Origin: Ekhidna lutea
Lineage (GTDB): Bacteria; Bacteroidota; Bacteroidia; Cytophagales; Cyclobacteriaceae
Reading direction: 5' to 3'
DNA: 64,000 nucleotides
Assembly: GCF_900188325.1 (NCBI RefSeq)
Contig: NZ_FZPD01000006.1
Span: forward strand, 124,001-188,000
The notes beneath the pieces are model-generated. The model was not told the DNA's origin, ran no database searches, and saw only the letters and a list, made by a program, of their open reading frames with translations. The position numbers were made by a program, and so were the translations under genes. Positions 26,955-35,099 of the stretch are shown here, one piece after another (position 1 is the first letter of the stretch; each line of letters opens with the position of its first letter).

Positions 26955-29047
26955 AAAAGTGGATTACCATACTACTGATAGCTATCAGTCTGCCACTGTA
27001 CTCACAAAATGACGAAATAGATCTGGAGATTTTTGCCGAACGGCTGTTTCAGGTGCAAGATGAAGATGTTGCATATGAGGACATATACGAATCATTACTA
27101 CTTTATTATAGCAATAAACTAAATCTCAACTTGGTCGAGCCTGAAGAGCTTGCTTCCCTGTATATTTTAAATCCAGCTCAGCTATCCAACTTCTTTACAT
27201 ATCGGGATCAATTTGGCAATTTTCTCTCCATCAATGAATTGCAAGCCGTCCCTGAATTGGATCTTGAAACCATTCGAATGATGCTCCCTTTTGTTACTGT
27301 TGAGGAGTCTCGAGTTGATAGTCGACCACTGATAAAACGAATATTGACAGAAGAAAACAATTACTTCCTGCTCCGCTATTCAAGAAGACTAGAAGAACAA
27401 AAAGGATACACAGCTCCCCTACCTCTCGATACCTTTTTTGTGAGAAACGAAAATAATGAGGTCATTGATACACTGACAACACCTCCTTCAAGATATGCCG
27501 GCTCTCCAAACAAAATATATGGACGGTTCAGAACAAGCCACCGTAACGACTTTAGTCTCGGTTTCACATTTGAAAAAGATAATGGCGAGGAGTTTGCATT
27601 TAATAAGAATCAAAAAGGGTTTGATTTCTATTCCTACCATTTGATGTTGGAAAATAAGTTTGGCTTTGAGAAAATCATGCTCGGTGACTTTCAGCTACAG
27701 GTGGGTCAGGGGATCGTTTTTGGAGCTGGATTTAATGCAGGTAAAGGAGCGGAAACTGTAAACACCACCAAGCGAAACAGCCTGGGAATCCGGCCTTATA
27801 CTTCCGTACTGGAATCAGGTTTTTTTCGTGGGGTTGGGTTAACAAAAAAACGTGGTGATTTTGAAATGACGCTTTTCTATTCGGATTTAAAGCAGGATGG
27901 AAACGTGCAAACCGATACCACTTTTTCAGATTTTGATGAATTCATCAATTCCATTCAAAGCAGTGGCTTCCATCGTACACCTAATGAGCTTAATTCAAAA
28001 GACCGCATCAATGAACAATCAGTTGGTGCTGTGATTCAGTATCAACCGCACCGACGATTAATCATTGGAGTATCAGGCCTTAATAGTAATTACAGCCGGC
28101 CTTTGCAGCGAAAGCCGAATAACTACAACCAGTTTGAGTTTAAGGGAGATCACAACTTCATCACATCCGCCTATGCTAACTATACCTGGCAAAACTTCAC
28201 CTTCTTTGGCGAAGGAGCCAGATCCAAAAGTGGTGGAATAGGTGCTGTTGCCGGATTAGTCGCAAGTCTTTCACGAACTGTTGATATGGCGATGGTCTTC
28301 AGAAACTATGATCGTGACTTTCATTCATTTTATGGAAATGCTTTTTCAGAAAACTCCAGAAACATCAACGAGCGAGGCACCTACTGGGGCTTGTCAATCA
28401 AACCAAACAGAAGGCACAAACTCAATCTTTACTACGACCGATTTAAATTTCCATGGCTGAAATTCCGAACGGAAGCGCCATCCGTAGGGAATGAGTGGTT
28501 GATCCGATACTCACATTTTCCATCCCGCCAAATCACACTCTATGCACAAGCCAGACAGCAGAAGAGACAGGTAACCATGCCAAGCGAAAACCTGAACATC
28601 CTGACAGATCAGATCAAGTACAATTATATTTTCAACATAGACTATGAACTGAAACCCTGGCTGAAGCTAAAAACGAAAGTACAAAGCAGCACTCAACAGG
28701 AGGGCAATGAGCACACAAAAGGATTTGCTATCATCCAGGATGTAAATTTTGAAGTGTGGAAACTAAAATTCAATACCCGGATGGCACTCTTCGATACGGA
28801 TGATTTTGATAACGCCCAGTATGTTTATGAAAATGATGTGTTGTATGCATTTTCAATTCCAGCATACAATGGAACCGGAGTTAGATCGTATGCTATGGTA
28901 CGATACGACCCTATTCGGAATGTCTCTGTTTGGCTCAGGTACGCGCAGTTTTCTTTTAGAGATAGAGAAGTGGTTGGTTCTGGTTTAAACGAGTCTATTG
29001 GCAACACCTCGTCTGAGATGAAGATAATGCTGCGCATAAAATTTTAA
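26951..29047 (+). CDS. Helix-hairpin-helix domain outer-membrane barrel protein
   Basis: A 698-residue exported protein. Following the signal peptide (LLIAISLPLYSQ) is a helix-hairpin-helix region at about residues 50-115: LNLVEPEELASLYILNPAQL, then FLSINELQAVPELDLETI. This resembles the ComEA-type HhH fold, which in other contexts binds DNA. The remainder (residues 130-698) is a long run of amphipathic aromatic strands ending MKIMLRIKF, typical of a large outer-membrane barrel. Such HhH-plus-barrel proteins are conserved in Bacteroidota without a proven function; DNA uptake is a natural hypothesis but untested. It is coupled to the PorQ-like gene by a 4-bp overlap. Confidence 0.75.
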   Translation: MKKWITILLIAISLPLYSQNDEIDLEIFAERLFQVQDEDVAYEDIYESLLLYYSNKLNLNLVEPEELASLYILNPAQLSNFFTYRDQFGNFLSINELQAVPELDLETIRMMLPFVTVEESRVDSRPLIKRILTEENNYFLLRYSRRLEEQKGYTAPLPLDTFFVRNENNEVIDTLTTPPSRYAGSPNKIYGRFRTSHRNDFSLGFTFEKDNGEEFAFNKNQKGFDFYSYHLMLENKFGFEKIMLGDFQLQVGQGIVFGAGFNAGKGAETVNTTKRNSLGIRPYTSVLESGFFRGVGLTKKRGDFEMTLFYSDLKQDGNVQTDTTFSDFDEFINSIQSSGFHRTPNELNSKDRINEQSVGAVIQYQPHRRLIIGVSGLNSNYSRPLQRKPNNYNQFEFKGDHNFITSAYANYTWQNFTFFGEGARSKSGGIGAVAGLVASLSRTVDMAMVFRNYDRDFHSFYGNAFSENSRNINERGTYWGLSIKPNRRHKLNLYYDRFKFPWLKFRTEAPSVGNEWLIRYSHFPSRQITLYAQARQQKRQVTMPSENLNILTDQIKYNYIFNIDYELKPWLKLKTKVQSSTQQEGNEHTKGFAIIQDVNFEVWKLKFNTRMALFDTDDFDNAQYVYENDVLYAFSIPAYNGTGVRSYAMVRYDPIRNVSVWLRYAQFSFRDREVVGSGLNESIGNTSSEMKIMLRIKF

Positions 29048-29112
29048 GCAAAATCTAACCATATTTCAATTCTCGTAGTTCTGAAGTAGGTTTACTACTA
29101 AACAAATTTTAA

Positions 29113-30015
29113 ATGGAGTCACTACGAGAAGTCTGGACTAGCATAATTGAGTTTCTAACCAAAGTGGGTGAGATATTCACTACCAACCTTTTTGAACTGG
29201 GTGAGAGTAATATCACACTTGGTACGATTATCTATTTTGTACTAAGCTTCGTCATACTGACTTTCGTTGCAAAGCGATTCAGAAACCTCTTAGTGAACAA
29301 AATATTGGTTAAAGCCAATATGGAGAGAGGTGCTCGAAATTCCATTGGCCTGATCACACGTGTGATGATCATGTTTGTGGGCTCTATTTTCATTATTCAG
29401 AGCGCAGGCATAGACATGAGTTCTTTGAGTCTGCTTGCCGGGGCATTGGGTGTAGGTATTGGTTTTGGCTTGCAAAACATCACCGACAATTTCATCTCGG
29501 GCATCATCATCTTATTTGAAAAGCCCATTAAGGTTGGAGATCGTATTGTCGTAGGAGATACAGAGGGTGATGTAATTAACATTTCAGTGAGAGCAACAAC
29601 CATTTTGACAAATGAGAACGTTTCCATCATTGTTCCAAACTCTGAATTCATTTCTTCCAGGGTCATTAACTGGAGTCATAATGACCGAAATATACGATTT
29701 GATATTCCTGTGGGTGTTAGTTATAAGGAAGATCCAGAGGAAGTAAGAGAGGTATTAATCAAAGTGGCACAAGAAAATGAGCATGTATTAAAGCACCCTG
29801 CGCCTCATGTGTTTTTTGATGAATTTGCAGACAGCTCGCTCAATTTTACGCTGGCCATCTGGACTTCAACTCACACGGATAAACCACGAAGATTGAAGAC
29901 CGAGCTTTATTTCGAAATCTTCAATAAATTCAAAGAAAAGGGAATTGAAATTCCTTTCCCTCAACGCGATGTATATATCAAGTCAAACGTTGAGCCTATG
30001 CCGCTGCAGAAGTAG
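29113..30015 (+). CDS. Small-conductance mechanosensitive channel, MscS family
   Basis: A 300-residue inner-membrane channel that releases osmolytes under hypo-osmotic stress. Transmembrane helices fall at about residues 37-55 and 79-98, followed by the glycine/alanine-rich pore helix SLLAGALGVGIGFGLQNI and the family signature NFISGIIILFEKPIKVGD. The beta domain (VVGDTEGDVINISVRATTI, VPNSEFISSRVINWS) and cytoplasmic cage domain complete the protein. Length and order match MscS rather than the larger MscK type. The last 20 bp overlap the 3' end of the convergent sterol-desaturase gene, which limits room for separate terminators. Confidence 0.94.
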   Translation: MESLREVWTSIIEFLTKVGEIFTTNLFELGESNITLGTIIYFVLSFVILTFVAKRFRNLLVNKILVKANMERGARNSIGLITRVMIMFVGSIFIIQSAGIDMSSLSLLAGALGVGIGFGLQNITDNFISGIIILFEKPIKVGDRIVVGDTEGDVINISVRATTILTNENVSIIVPNSEFISSRVINWSHNDRNIRFDIPVGVSYKEDPEEVREVLIKVAQENEHVLKHPAPHVFFDEFADSSLNFTLAIWTSTHTDKPRRLKTELYFEIFNKFKEKGIEIPFPQRDVYIKSNVEPMPLQK

Positions 30016-30922
30016 TAGATTCTTCTTTTGGTGTAACACCAGCTTGTATCTGTTTTGCTGTAAGGGTAGAGTTATCCGGACTCCATCCCGGAGGGCCAAA
30101 AATGTACATAAACCCTTGTTTAAAGTTTTTTGCCTTCTTCACATCCTTATAGATGTCTACAAATTCATGGGTGTTTAGTTTAATCGGATTGTATGTCCCG
30201 GGATCTTTCAGGATTCCATATTTTGGATCTACTCCGGGGATAATGTTTTGCCAGGTGCCAAATAAATGATCCCAAAACATAAAAATACCTCCATGATTTT
30301 TATCCAGGTACTCCACATTACTGGAGTGATGTACCGCATGCACATAAGGGTTGTTGAAAATCTTTCCAAAGAAGCCTAGAGATCCTAAAAGCTTGGTGTG
30401 CAAAAAGTACTGATAGGTTGAGTTGATGATCAGTGCTGTTCCGATCATAATTGGATCAAATCCAATACAGGCCATCCATAACCAAAATACTGGCTTATAG
30501 AGTGTTATAAACCACCCATTTCTAATGCTGACTGCAAAGTTGAAATTCTTAGAGGAATGATGGGGGACGTGTGCTGCCCAAAGTAATCGAACAGTATGAC
30601 TGAAACGATGATGCCAATAAAAGTTAAAATCATCAGCTAGTACTGCCAGAATCCAGGCCCACCAGGCAAAGCCAATAGATGTATACCCAAGGTATTGTTC
30701 CCGCAATGGCGCCAAGACATCAAAAAACCACTGAAATACGACTAATACCGTAAATACTTTGGTGAAGGCTGCCACAACAGAAGCACCCAATGCAATGCCA
30801 AAACCAGCTAGAGAGTCCTTTAATTCGTAATTCTTTCGCGCTACCAAATACTCCAATACCATAAACCCAACCAAAATTGGATAGATGTATTTCATTCCTT
30901 CTACTGCACTAAATTCAGGCAT
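29996..30922 (-). CDS. Sterol desaturase / fatty acid hydroxylase family protein, copy 1
   Basis: A 308-residue integral membrane di-iron oxygenase. The eight-histidine ligand pattern is visible: FYWHHRFSH (His104, 105, 109), AAHVPHHSS (His118, 121, 122), HAVHHSSN (His195, 198, 199) and His210. Several transmembrane helices precede and separate the clusters. Family members hydroxylate or desaturate sterols, carotenoids or fatty acyl chains; bacteria of this group often use them on ornithine or sulfonolipid acyl chains, but the substrate here is unknown. It is about 90% identical by eye to the next gene upstream (31064-31996) and forms a tandem pair with it. Its 3' end overlaps the MscS gene by 20 bp. 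Confidence 0.9.
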   Translation of the reverse strand: MPEFSAVEGMKYIYPILVGFMVLEYLVARKNYELKDSLAGFGIALGASVVAAFTKVFTVLVVFQWFFDVLAPLREQYLGYTSIGFAWWAWILAVLADDFNFYWHHRFSHTVRLLWAAHVPHHSSKNFNFAVSIRNGWFITLYKPVFWLWMACIGFDPIMIGTALIINSTYQYFLHTKLLGSLGFFGKIFNNPYVHAVHHSSNVEYLDKNHGGIFMFWDHLFGTWQNIIPGVDPKYGILKDPGTYNPIKLNTHEFVDIYKDVKKAKNFKQGFMYIFGPPGWSPDNSTLTAKQIQAGVTPKEESTTSAAA

Positions 30923-31063
30923 ATTACTTTTCTTATTGTTTTATTTTTTTGAACTAGAGTGACAGTGATAGAGGTGGATTGCTTTTTCGAATAAAACTGC
31001 AAATTTCATCTGATTGTTTGATAATTCAAAAAGAGATTCTATTAATGAAGATTTATCGGCAAT

Positions 31064-31996
31064 CTAGGCCGCTTCAGAAGCAGAATTGGAAGGCGCTCCC
31101 TGCGGGATCGCACCTGCTTGTATCTGCTTTACGGTTAAGGTGCTGTTATCGGGACTCCAGCCTGGAGGGCCAAATATGTACATCAATGCTTGCTTCAAAT
31201 TTTTTGCTTTCTTCACGTCCTTGAAGATGGCTTCAAATTCATGGGTGTTTAGCTTAATGGGATTATAGGTCTCAGGATCCTTTAATATTCCGTACTTAGG
31301 CTCCACTCCTGGGATAATATTTTGCCAGGTGCCAAACACATGATCCCAGAAAAGGAAAATACCTCCATGATTTTTATCCAGGTACTCCACATTACTGGAG
31401 TGATGTACCGCATGCACATAAGGGTTGTTGAAAATCTTTCCAAAGAACCCCAGCGAACCGAGAAGCTTAGTGTGCAAAAAGTATTGATAGGTAGCATTTA
31501 TAATAAGTGCGGTACCAATCATCACGGGCTCAAAACCAATGCAAGCCATCCAAAGCCAGAATACAGGCTTATAAAGAGTGATGAACCACCCGTTTCGGAT
31601 ACTTACTGCAAAGTTGAAATTTTTAGAAGAATGATGAGGCACATGGGCAGCCCATAACACACGAACCGTATGACTCAGCCTGTGATGCCAGTAGAAATTA
31701 AAATCATCAGCAAGTACTGCCAAGATCCATGCCCACCATGCAAATCCAATAGATGTATATCCAAGGTACTGTTCTCTGATAGGAGCAAACACATCAAAAA
31801 ACCATTGAAAGACCACAACTACCGTGAAAACTTTAGTAAACGAAGCTACTATTGAAGCTCCCAGCGCAATACCAAACCCTGCTAATGAGTCTTTTAGTTC
31901 GTAATTTTCTCTAGCTACAAGGTACTCTACCACCATAAATCCGATCAGGATCGGGTAAATGAATTTCATACCTTCTACGGCACTGAATTCAGGCAT
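31064..31996 (-). CDS. Sterol desaturase / fatty acid hydroxylase family protein, copy 2
   Basis: A 310-residue paralogue of the adjacent downstream gene, with all histidine clusters conserved in the same spacing (FYWHHRLSH, AAHVPHHSS, HAVHHSSN). Differences cluster in membrane segments and the last 20 residues, so both copies look functional. The 141-bp gap between copies shares a short block (GTGACA flanked by TAG and GATA) with the region upstream of this copy, suggesting that the promoter or leader was duplicated with the gene. Substrate is unknown. A 92-bp stretch is identical between the two copies although the surrounding DNA differs by roughly a fifth, see findings. Confidence 0.9.
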   Translation of the reverse strand: MPEFSAVEGMKFIYPILIGFMVVEYLVARENYELKDSLAGFGIALGASIVASFTKVFTVVVVFQWFFDVFAPIREQYLGYTSIGFAWWAWILAVLADDFNFYWHHRLSHTVRVLWAAHVPHHSSKNFNFAVSIRNGWFITLYKPVFWLWMACIGFEPVMIGTALIINATYQYFLHTKLLGSLGFFGKIFNNPYVHAVHHSSNVEYLDKNHGGIFLFWDHVFGTWQNIIPGVEPKYGILKDPETYNPIKLNTHEFEAIFKDVKKAKNLKQALMYIFGPPGWSPDNSTLTVKQIQAGAIPQGAPSNSASEAA

Positions 31997-32046
31997 TTTC
32001 TAAACTTTTAATGGAAAAATAAATTAGGGTGACAAGGATACATTAA

Positions 32047-32072
32047 AAATCAATTGATTTGAACAATTGTTC
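32047..32072. promoter_or_regulatory. Twin palindromes upstream of sterol-desaturase copy 2
   Basis: A 14-bp palindrome (AAATCAATTGATTT, 32047-32060) directly abuts a 12-bp palindrome (GAACAATTGTTC, 32061-32072). Both share the core CAATTG, with centres 13 bp apart. They lie 50-76 bp upstream of the start of the minus-strand desaturase, in the usual promoter zone, and may be binding sites for a dimeric regulator. Confidence 0.4.
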
Positions 32073-32082
32073 GATTAAATCC

Positions 32083-33030
32083 CTACTGTGCTCTTTGTTT
32101 TCCGAATTTATAGGTAAGGCCAATACCTATCACGTTCTTAAACTGCACTCTTGGTTTTTCTGAACCTTCGTCAATTTCGCCATCCCCATCATCATCAACC
32201 CCAATCAAAATATCTTTGTCATAAATAAGGTGAGTAAACGCATTCATTGTGAGTGCTTTTGTCACATTTAACACCAATGCATTTTGCCAGTTCACATCAA
32301 TTTCTCCCTGGCTTTCAGTATACCCGGTAAATAATTCAAGTTTACTTTCGAAGAAATCATTTTTATATTTTGCTCTGAAGAATGTACCAAACTCAGACCG
32401 TATATTCTGCCCTTTTGAAATCACACGAGAACTATCGGCATTGTAAACAATCGGGTCCACACCATAACGACCTTCGTCTGCAAGGTCTTGATCCAGCACA
32501 AAAGTAAATTTTCCAGTAATCGGTTGCATTGAAAAGCTTAGCCTTTCATTAGGATCAAAGGCAATACCTGTACCAATAGTTAAATAACCTGGAGCCATAA
32601 AATCCGATATTCGATTGATTTGAAGAGGTGTTTCATACCCATTGGCAAATTGTGTTCTAAAATCCAGTATGGCTGTATAAAACCACTTACCATTATCTTT
32701 ATTAACCTTATAACTATACTTTGTTGCCAGGTTTATTAAGTCATCCGATTTGCTAAAATCAAATTCACCTTGTTTAATCAAACCATAAGCCAAATCTATT
32801 GAGTTCTCCCACTTACCTCTATCCTTTACTCGATTGGCAAATGCACTAATGTTTCCATTTATAGCGACAGAGTTTTGTCCTCCGGCTGCCCAATTAGTCA
32901 AGGAAACCTGAGAGAATGTAAGCGAGCTTGATCCGCCAATCCGCCAGTATGTGGTATCTGAGGGGGTTTGAGTTTGTGCCAGGGTGAAAAATGAAATACA
33001 GGTAAATACAGCAGCAAATTTTATCTTCAT
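32083..33030 (-). CDS. DUF3078 outer-membrane protein
   Basis: A 315-residue exported protein of the Bacteroidota family DUF3078. Signal peptide FAAVFTCISFFTLAQ is followed by the characteristic WRIGGSSSLTFSQVSLTNWAAGG and KWENSIDLAYGLIKQG; the remainder is a beta-barrel with strands ending GIGLTYKFGKQRAQ. A short acidic DDDGDGEIDEG calcium-binding-like loop occurs near residue 285. The family has no experimentally proven role to my knowledge. It begins 2 bp after the fadD stop, suggesting an operon; a role in passage of fatty acids or other hydrophobic compounds across the outer membrane would fit but is only inference. Confidence 0.88.
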   Translation of the reverse strand: MKIKFAAVFTCISFFTLAQTQTPSDTTYWRIGGSSSLTFSQVSLTNWAAGGQNSVAINGNISAFANRVKDRGKWENSIDLAYGLIKQGEFDFSKSDDLINLATKYSYKVNKDNGKWFYTAILDFRTQFANGYETPLQINRISDFMAPGYLTIGTGIAFDPNERLSFSMQPITGKFTFVLDQDLADEGRYGVDPIVYNADSSRVISKGQNIRSEFGTFFRAKYKNDFFESKLELFTGYTESQGEIDVNWQNALVLNVTKALTMNAFTHLIYDKDILIGVDDDGDGEIDEGSEKPRVQFKNVIGIGLTYKFGKQRAQ

Positions 33031-33032
33031 TC

Positions 33033-34721
33033 CTATTCGTATGTATTCGTTTTTAAATCGTTTTCTTTCAATATCCTTCGAAGGATTTTTCCCACATTGG
33101 ACTTTGGCAACTCATCAATAAAAGCGACATATTTTGGGCGCTTATACCCAGTAAGGTGCTCTGCACAATGCTCTTTGATTTCTTCTTCCGTCAATGATTC
33201 ATCCGCTTTTACGATATACACCTTCACTGCCTCGGTTGATTTAGGGTCTGGCACACCAATAGCACCTACCTCCAACACCTTGTCATGCAATGCGATACAA
33301 TCCTCGATTTCATTAGGATACACATTAAATCCGGAAACCAAAATCATTTCCTTCTTCCTATCAACAATTTTGAAGAAACCTTGTTCGTTCATCACCGCAA
33401 TATCTCCGGTTTTAAACCAATCTTCGTGAAAACAGTTCTTTGTTTCCTCCGGTCTGTTCCAGTAACCCTGAAAAACCTGAGGTCCCCGAGCACATAATTC
33501 CCCACGCTCCCCTGTTTTCACTTCTTTACCATCATCATCCAATATTACCACATCAGTACTAGGGATTGGCATTCCAATAAAACCTGTTTCTGCATCCTTT
33601 CTCAATGGGTTTGCCGTCAGCACTGGTGAGGTCTCTGTAAGGCCATAACCTTCAGAAACGGGCGTGCCTGTTACTTCAAACCATTTATCAGCAACAAATT
33701 TTTGAAGTGCCATGCCTCCTGCGAATGAAAACTTCACATTAGAGAAATCAAGGTTTTTAAAGTTCGGTTGATTGAGAAGGCCATTAAATAAGGTATTAAC
33801 CCCCGTAAGGATGGTCCATTGATGTCTACCCAGATCTTTAAGGAAAGCCTTCATGTCTCTTGGGTTTGTTACCAATACATTTCTAGCGCCAATCCTGACA
33901 GTCATTAGTGCATTGCATGTCAATGCAAAAATGTGATACATCGGTAGAGCTGTAATGAAAATTTCTTTTCGTTCTACAAGACCTCCATGAAGCATCCACT
34001 CACATACCTGCTCTATATTAGCAATTACATTTCGGTGTGTCAGCATTCCTCCCTTGGATACACCAGTAGTTCCACCAGTATACTGGAGAAATGCAATCTC
34101 CGAGCTATCAATAGCTACTGGCATAGGTGGCTTTTCTGCACCAAGCTTCAGTACCTCTTTAAACCCAACAGCGTCTGGTAAGCTGTAAGAGGGCACCATC
34201 TTTTTGATATTCTTAACAACGAAGTTGATAATGCTCCCTTTGAGACCTCCGATCATATCTCCAATCTTGGTAACGATGACGGTTTCAATTTGAGTTTCTT
34301 TTAAAATTTCCTCCAGATTACATGCAAAGTTTTCTACGATTACGATAGCCTTCGCTCCGGAATCATTGAATTGATGTAGCATTTCGCTAGGCGTGTAAAG
34401 TGGATTGGTATTTACCACCACCATGCCTGCTTTTAATACCCCGTAAAGTGCAACCGGGTACTGAAGTAAGTTGGGCATCTGAATAGCAACCCGATCTCCT
34501 TGTTTTAGATTCGTATGGTTTTGGAGGTAAGAAGCGAACTGATCGATAGCTGCCCCCAACTCGGAAAAGGTCATTTCTTTTCCCATGTTTTCAAACGCCA
34601 CCAAATCCTTATATATGCCGATTCGCTCATCAACCATATCTGGTAATGAGCGATAATTATCGGGGTTAATCTCTACACGTACTCCTTCAGGATAGCTGTC
34701 ATGCCAGGGTTGTTTCTTCAT
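33033..34721 (-). CDS. fadD: Long-chain fatty acid-CoA ligase
   Basis: A 562-residue AMP-forming acyl-CoA synthetase that activates fatty acids with ATP and CoA. The adenylation signature YTGGTTGVSKG lies at residues 214-224, followed by the GYGLTETSP motif (about 354-362) and WFKTGDIA in the hinge region. The catalytic lysine motif LPKSNVGKILRR is near the C-terminus. Length and order match FadD rather than acetyl-CoA synthetase. It is followed 2 bp later by the DUF3078 outer-membrane gene. Upstream, TATCTTTA (complement of 34750-34757) with TTTC 18 bp before it is a possible promoter. Confidence 0.93.
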   Translation of the reverse strand: MKKQPWHDSYPEGVRVEINPDNYRSLPDMVDERIGIYKDLVAFENMGKEMTFSELGAAIDQFASYLQNHTNLKQGDRVAIQMPNLLQYPVALYGVLKAGMVVVNTNPLYTPSEMLHQFNDSGAKAIVIVENFACNLEEILKETQIETVIVTKIGDMIGGLKGSIINFVVKNIKKMVPSYSLPDAVGFKEVLKLGAEKPPMPVAIDSSEIAFLQYTGGTTGVSKGGMLTHRNVIANIEQVCEWMLHGGLVERKEIFITALPMYHIFALTCNALMTVRIGARNVLVTNPRDMKAFLKDLGRHQWTILTGVNTLFNGLLNQPNFKNLDFSNVKFSFAGGMALQKFVADKWFEVTGTPVSEGYGLTETSPVLTANPLRKDAETGFIGMPIPSTDVVILDDDGKEVKTGERGELCARGPQVFQGYWNRPEETKNCFHEDWFKTGDIAVMNEQGFFKIVDRKKEMILVSGFNVYPNEIEDCIALHDKVLEVGAIGVPDPKSTEAVKVYIVKADESLTEEEIKEHCAEHLTGYKRPKYVAFIDELPKSNVGKILRRILKENDLKTNTYE

Positions 34722-34790
34722 TGTTGGGCTCAGTTCTTTTTAAAGCGGTTAAAGATAAGCGATGAGGTTTACTGAGAAAGAAAAGATCAC

Positions 34791-34823
34791 AAAAAAAGCG
34801 GTTGGCACCCCTACCAACCGCTT
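34791..34823 (-). terminator. Strong rho-independent terminator of the tRNA-like RNA gene
   Basis: On the minus strand AAGCGGTTGG (complement of 34814-34823) pairs perfectly with CCAACCGCTT (complement of 34796-34805) around an 8-nt loop, followed by seven T residues (complement of 34791-34797). This is a textbook terminator. It lies 26 bp downstream of the tRNA-like 3' end and upstream of fadD, so it separates the two transcription units. Confidence 0.88.
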
Positions 34824-34848
34824 ATAAATAAACAACATTAACCCAAAG

Positions 34849-34996
34849 CTGTAGAGGGAGGATTCGAACCTCCACGGAGCAGTTAGTCCCGAGCGTTCTC
34901 TCACGGATCATTATCGTGAGAGAACATACCGGGATTTATCCCTTACCTCCACCCCCGAGAGAGGAGGGCATGTCTGCCAGTTTCACCACTCTACAG
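34849..34996 (-). tRNA. Aberrant tRNA-like RNA with 78-nt insertion between anticodon and T arms
   Basis: The ends fold as a tRNA. The acceptor 34995-34989 pairs over 7 bp with 34856-34850 (8 bp if 34996/34849 are included). The T arm is perfect, GGAGG-TTCGAAT-CCTCC at 34873-34857. The D arm at 34986-34970 (GTG, loop with CTGGCAGA, CAT) is leucine-like. An anticodon arm can form from 34968-34964 and 34956-34952, with a 7-nt loop CTCTCTC (nominal anticodon CTC, unusual pyrimidine at 37). Between it and the T arm lie 78 nt (34951-34874) with nested stems, including a perfect 11-bp hairpin (34925-34915 with 34905-34895). CCA is not encoded. It may be a functional odd tRNA, an interrupted tRNA, a pseudogene or a tRNA-like regulatory RNA. 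Confidence 0.6.
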
Positions 34997-35010
34997 TGTG
35001 CTTGATGACT

Positions 35011-35041
35011 CAAATTTAAAAGAACAATAGTTTTATTGAAA
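35011..35041 (-). promoter_or_regulatory. Promoter of the tRNA-like RNA gene
   Basis: On the minus strand TAAATTTG (complement of 35011-35018) matches the Bacteroidota -7 box exactly, and TTTC (complement of 35038-35041) sits 19 bp upstream, one base from the -33 TTTG. Transcription would start roughly 8-10 nt before the tRNA-like 5' end, a normal distance for a tRNA gene. Confidence 0.6.
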
Positions 35042-35053
35042 TTTTTTCAATAA
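35033..35053. promoter_or_regulatory. Inverted repeat in the tRNA-like/Lrp divergent control region
   Basis: TTATTGAAA (35033-35041) and TTTCAATAA (35045-35053) are perfect 9-bp arms with a 3-bp spacer. The site overlaps the -33 element proposed for the tRNA-like promoter, so a bound protein could repress it. It is a candidate operator. Confidence 0.5.
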
Positions 35054-35079
35054 TTTAGATAAATAAATACAGTTCATTC

Positions 35080-35099
35080 AATTTAAAACGTTTTAAATT
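35080..35099. promoter_or_regulatory. 20-bp perfect palindrome upstream of the Lrp/AsnC gene
   Basis: AATTTAAAACGTTTTAAATT at 35080-35099 is a perfect 20-bp palindrome ending 27 bp before the Lrp start codon. Lrp/AsnC proteins commonly bind AT-rich palindromes in their own promoters, so autoregulation is the simplest reading. No other use is evident. Confidence 0.6.

Noticed and set aside
34891-34928. Short frame inside the tRNA-like insert (ATG to TGA, eight codons), suggesting a tmRNA-type tag
   Set aside because: The encoded peptide is not like tmRNA tags (no ALAA-type end), the RNA is much shorter than tmRNA, and the frame lies in a perfect hairpin; chance is the simplest explanation.
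34849-34996. Group I intron in a tRNA-Leu gene
   Set aside because: The insert is only 78 nt and lies after the anticodon arm, far below the size of a group I core, and no P/Q/R/S-like conserved elements are visible.
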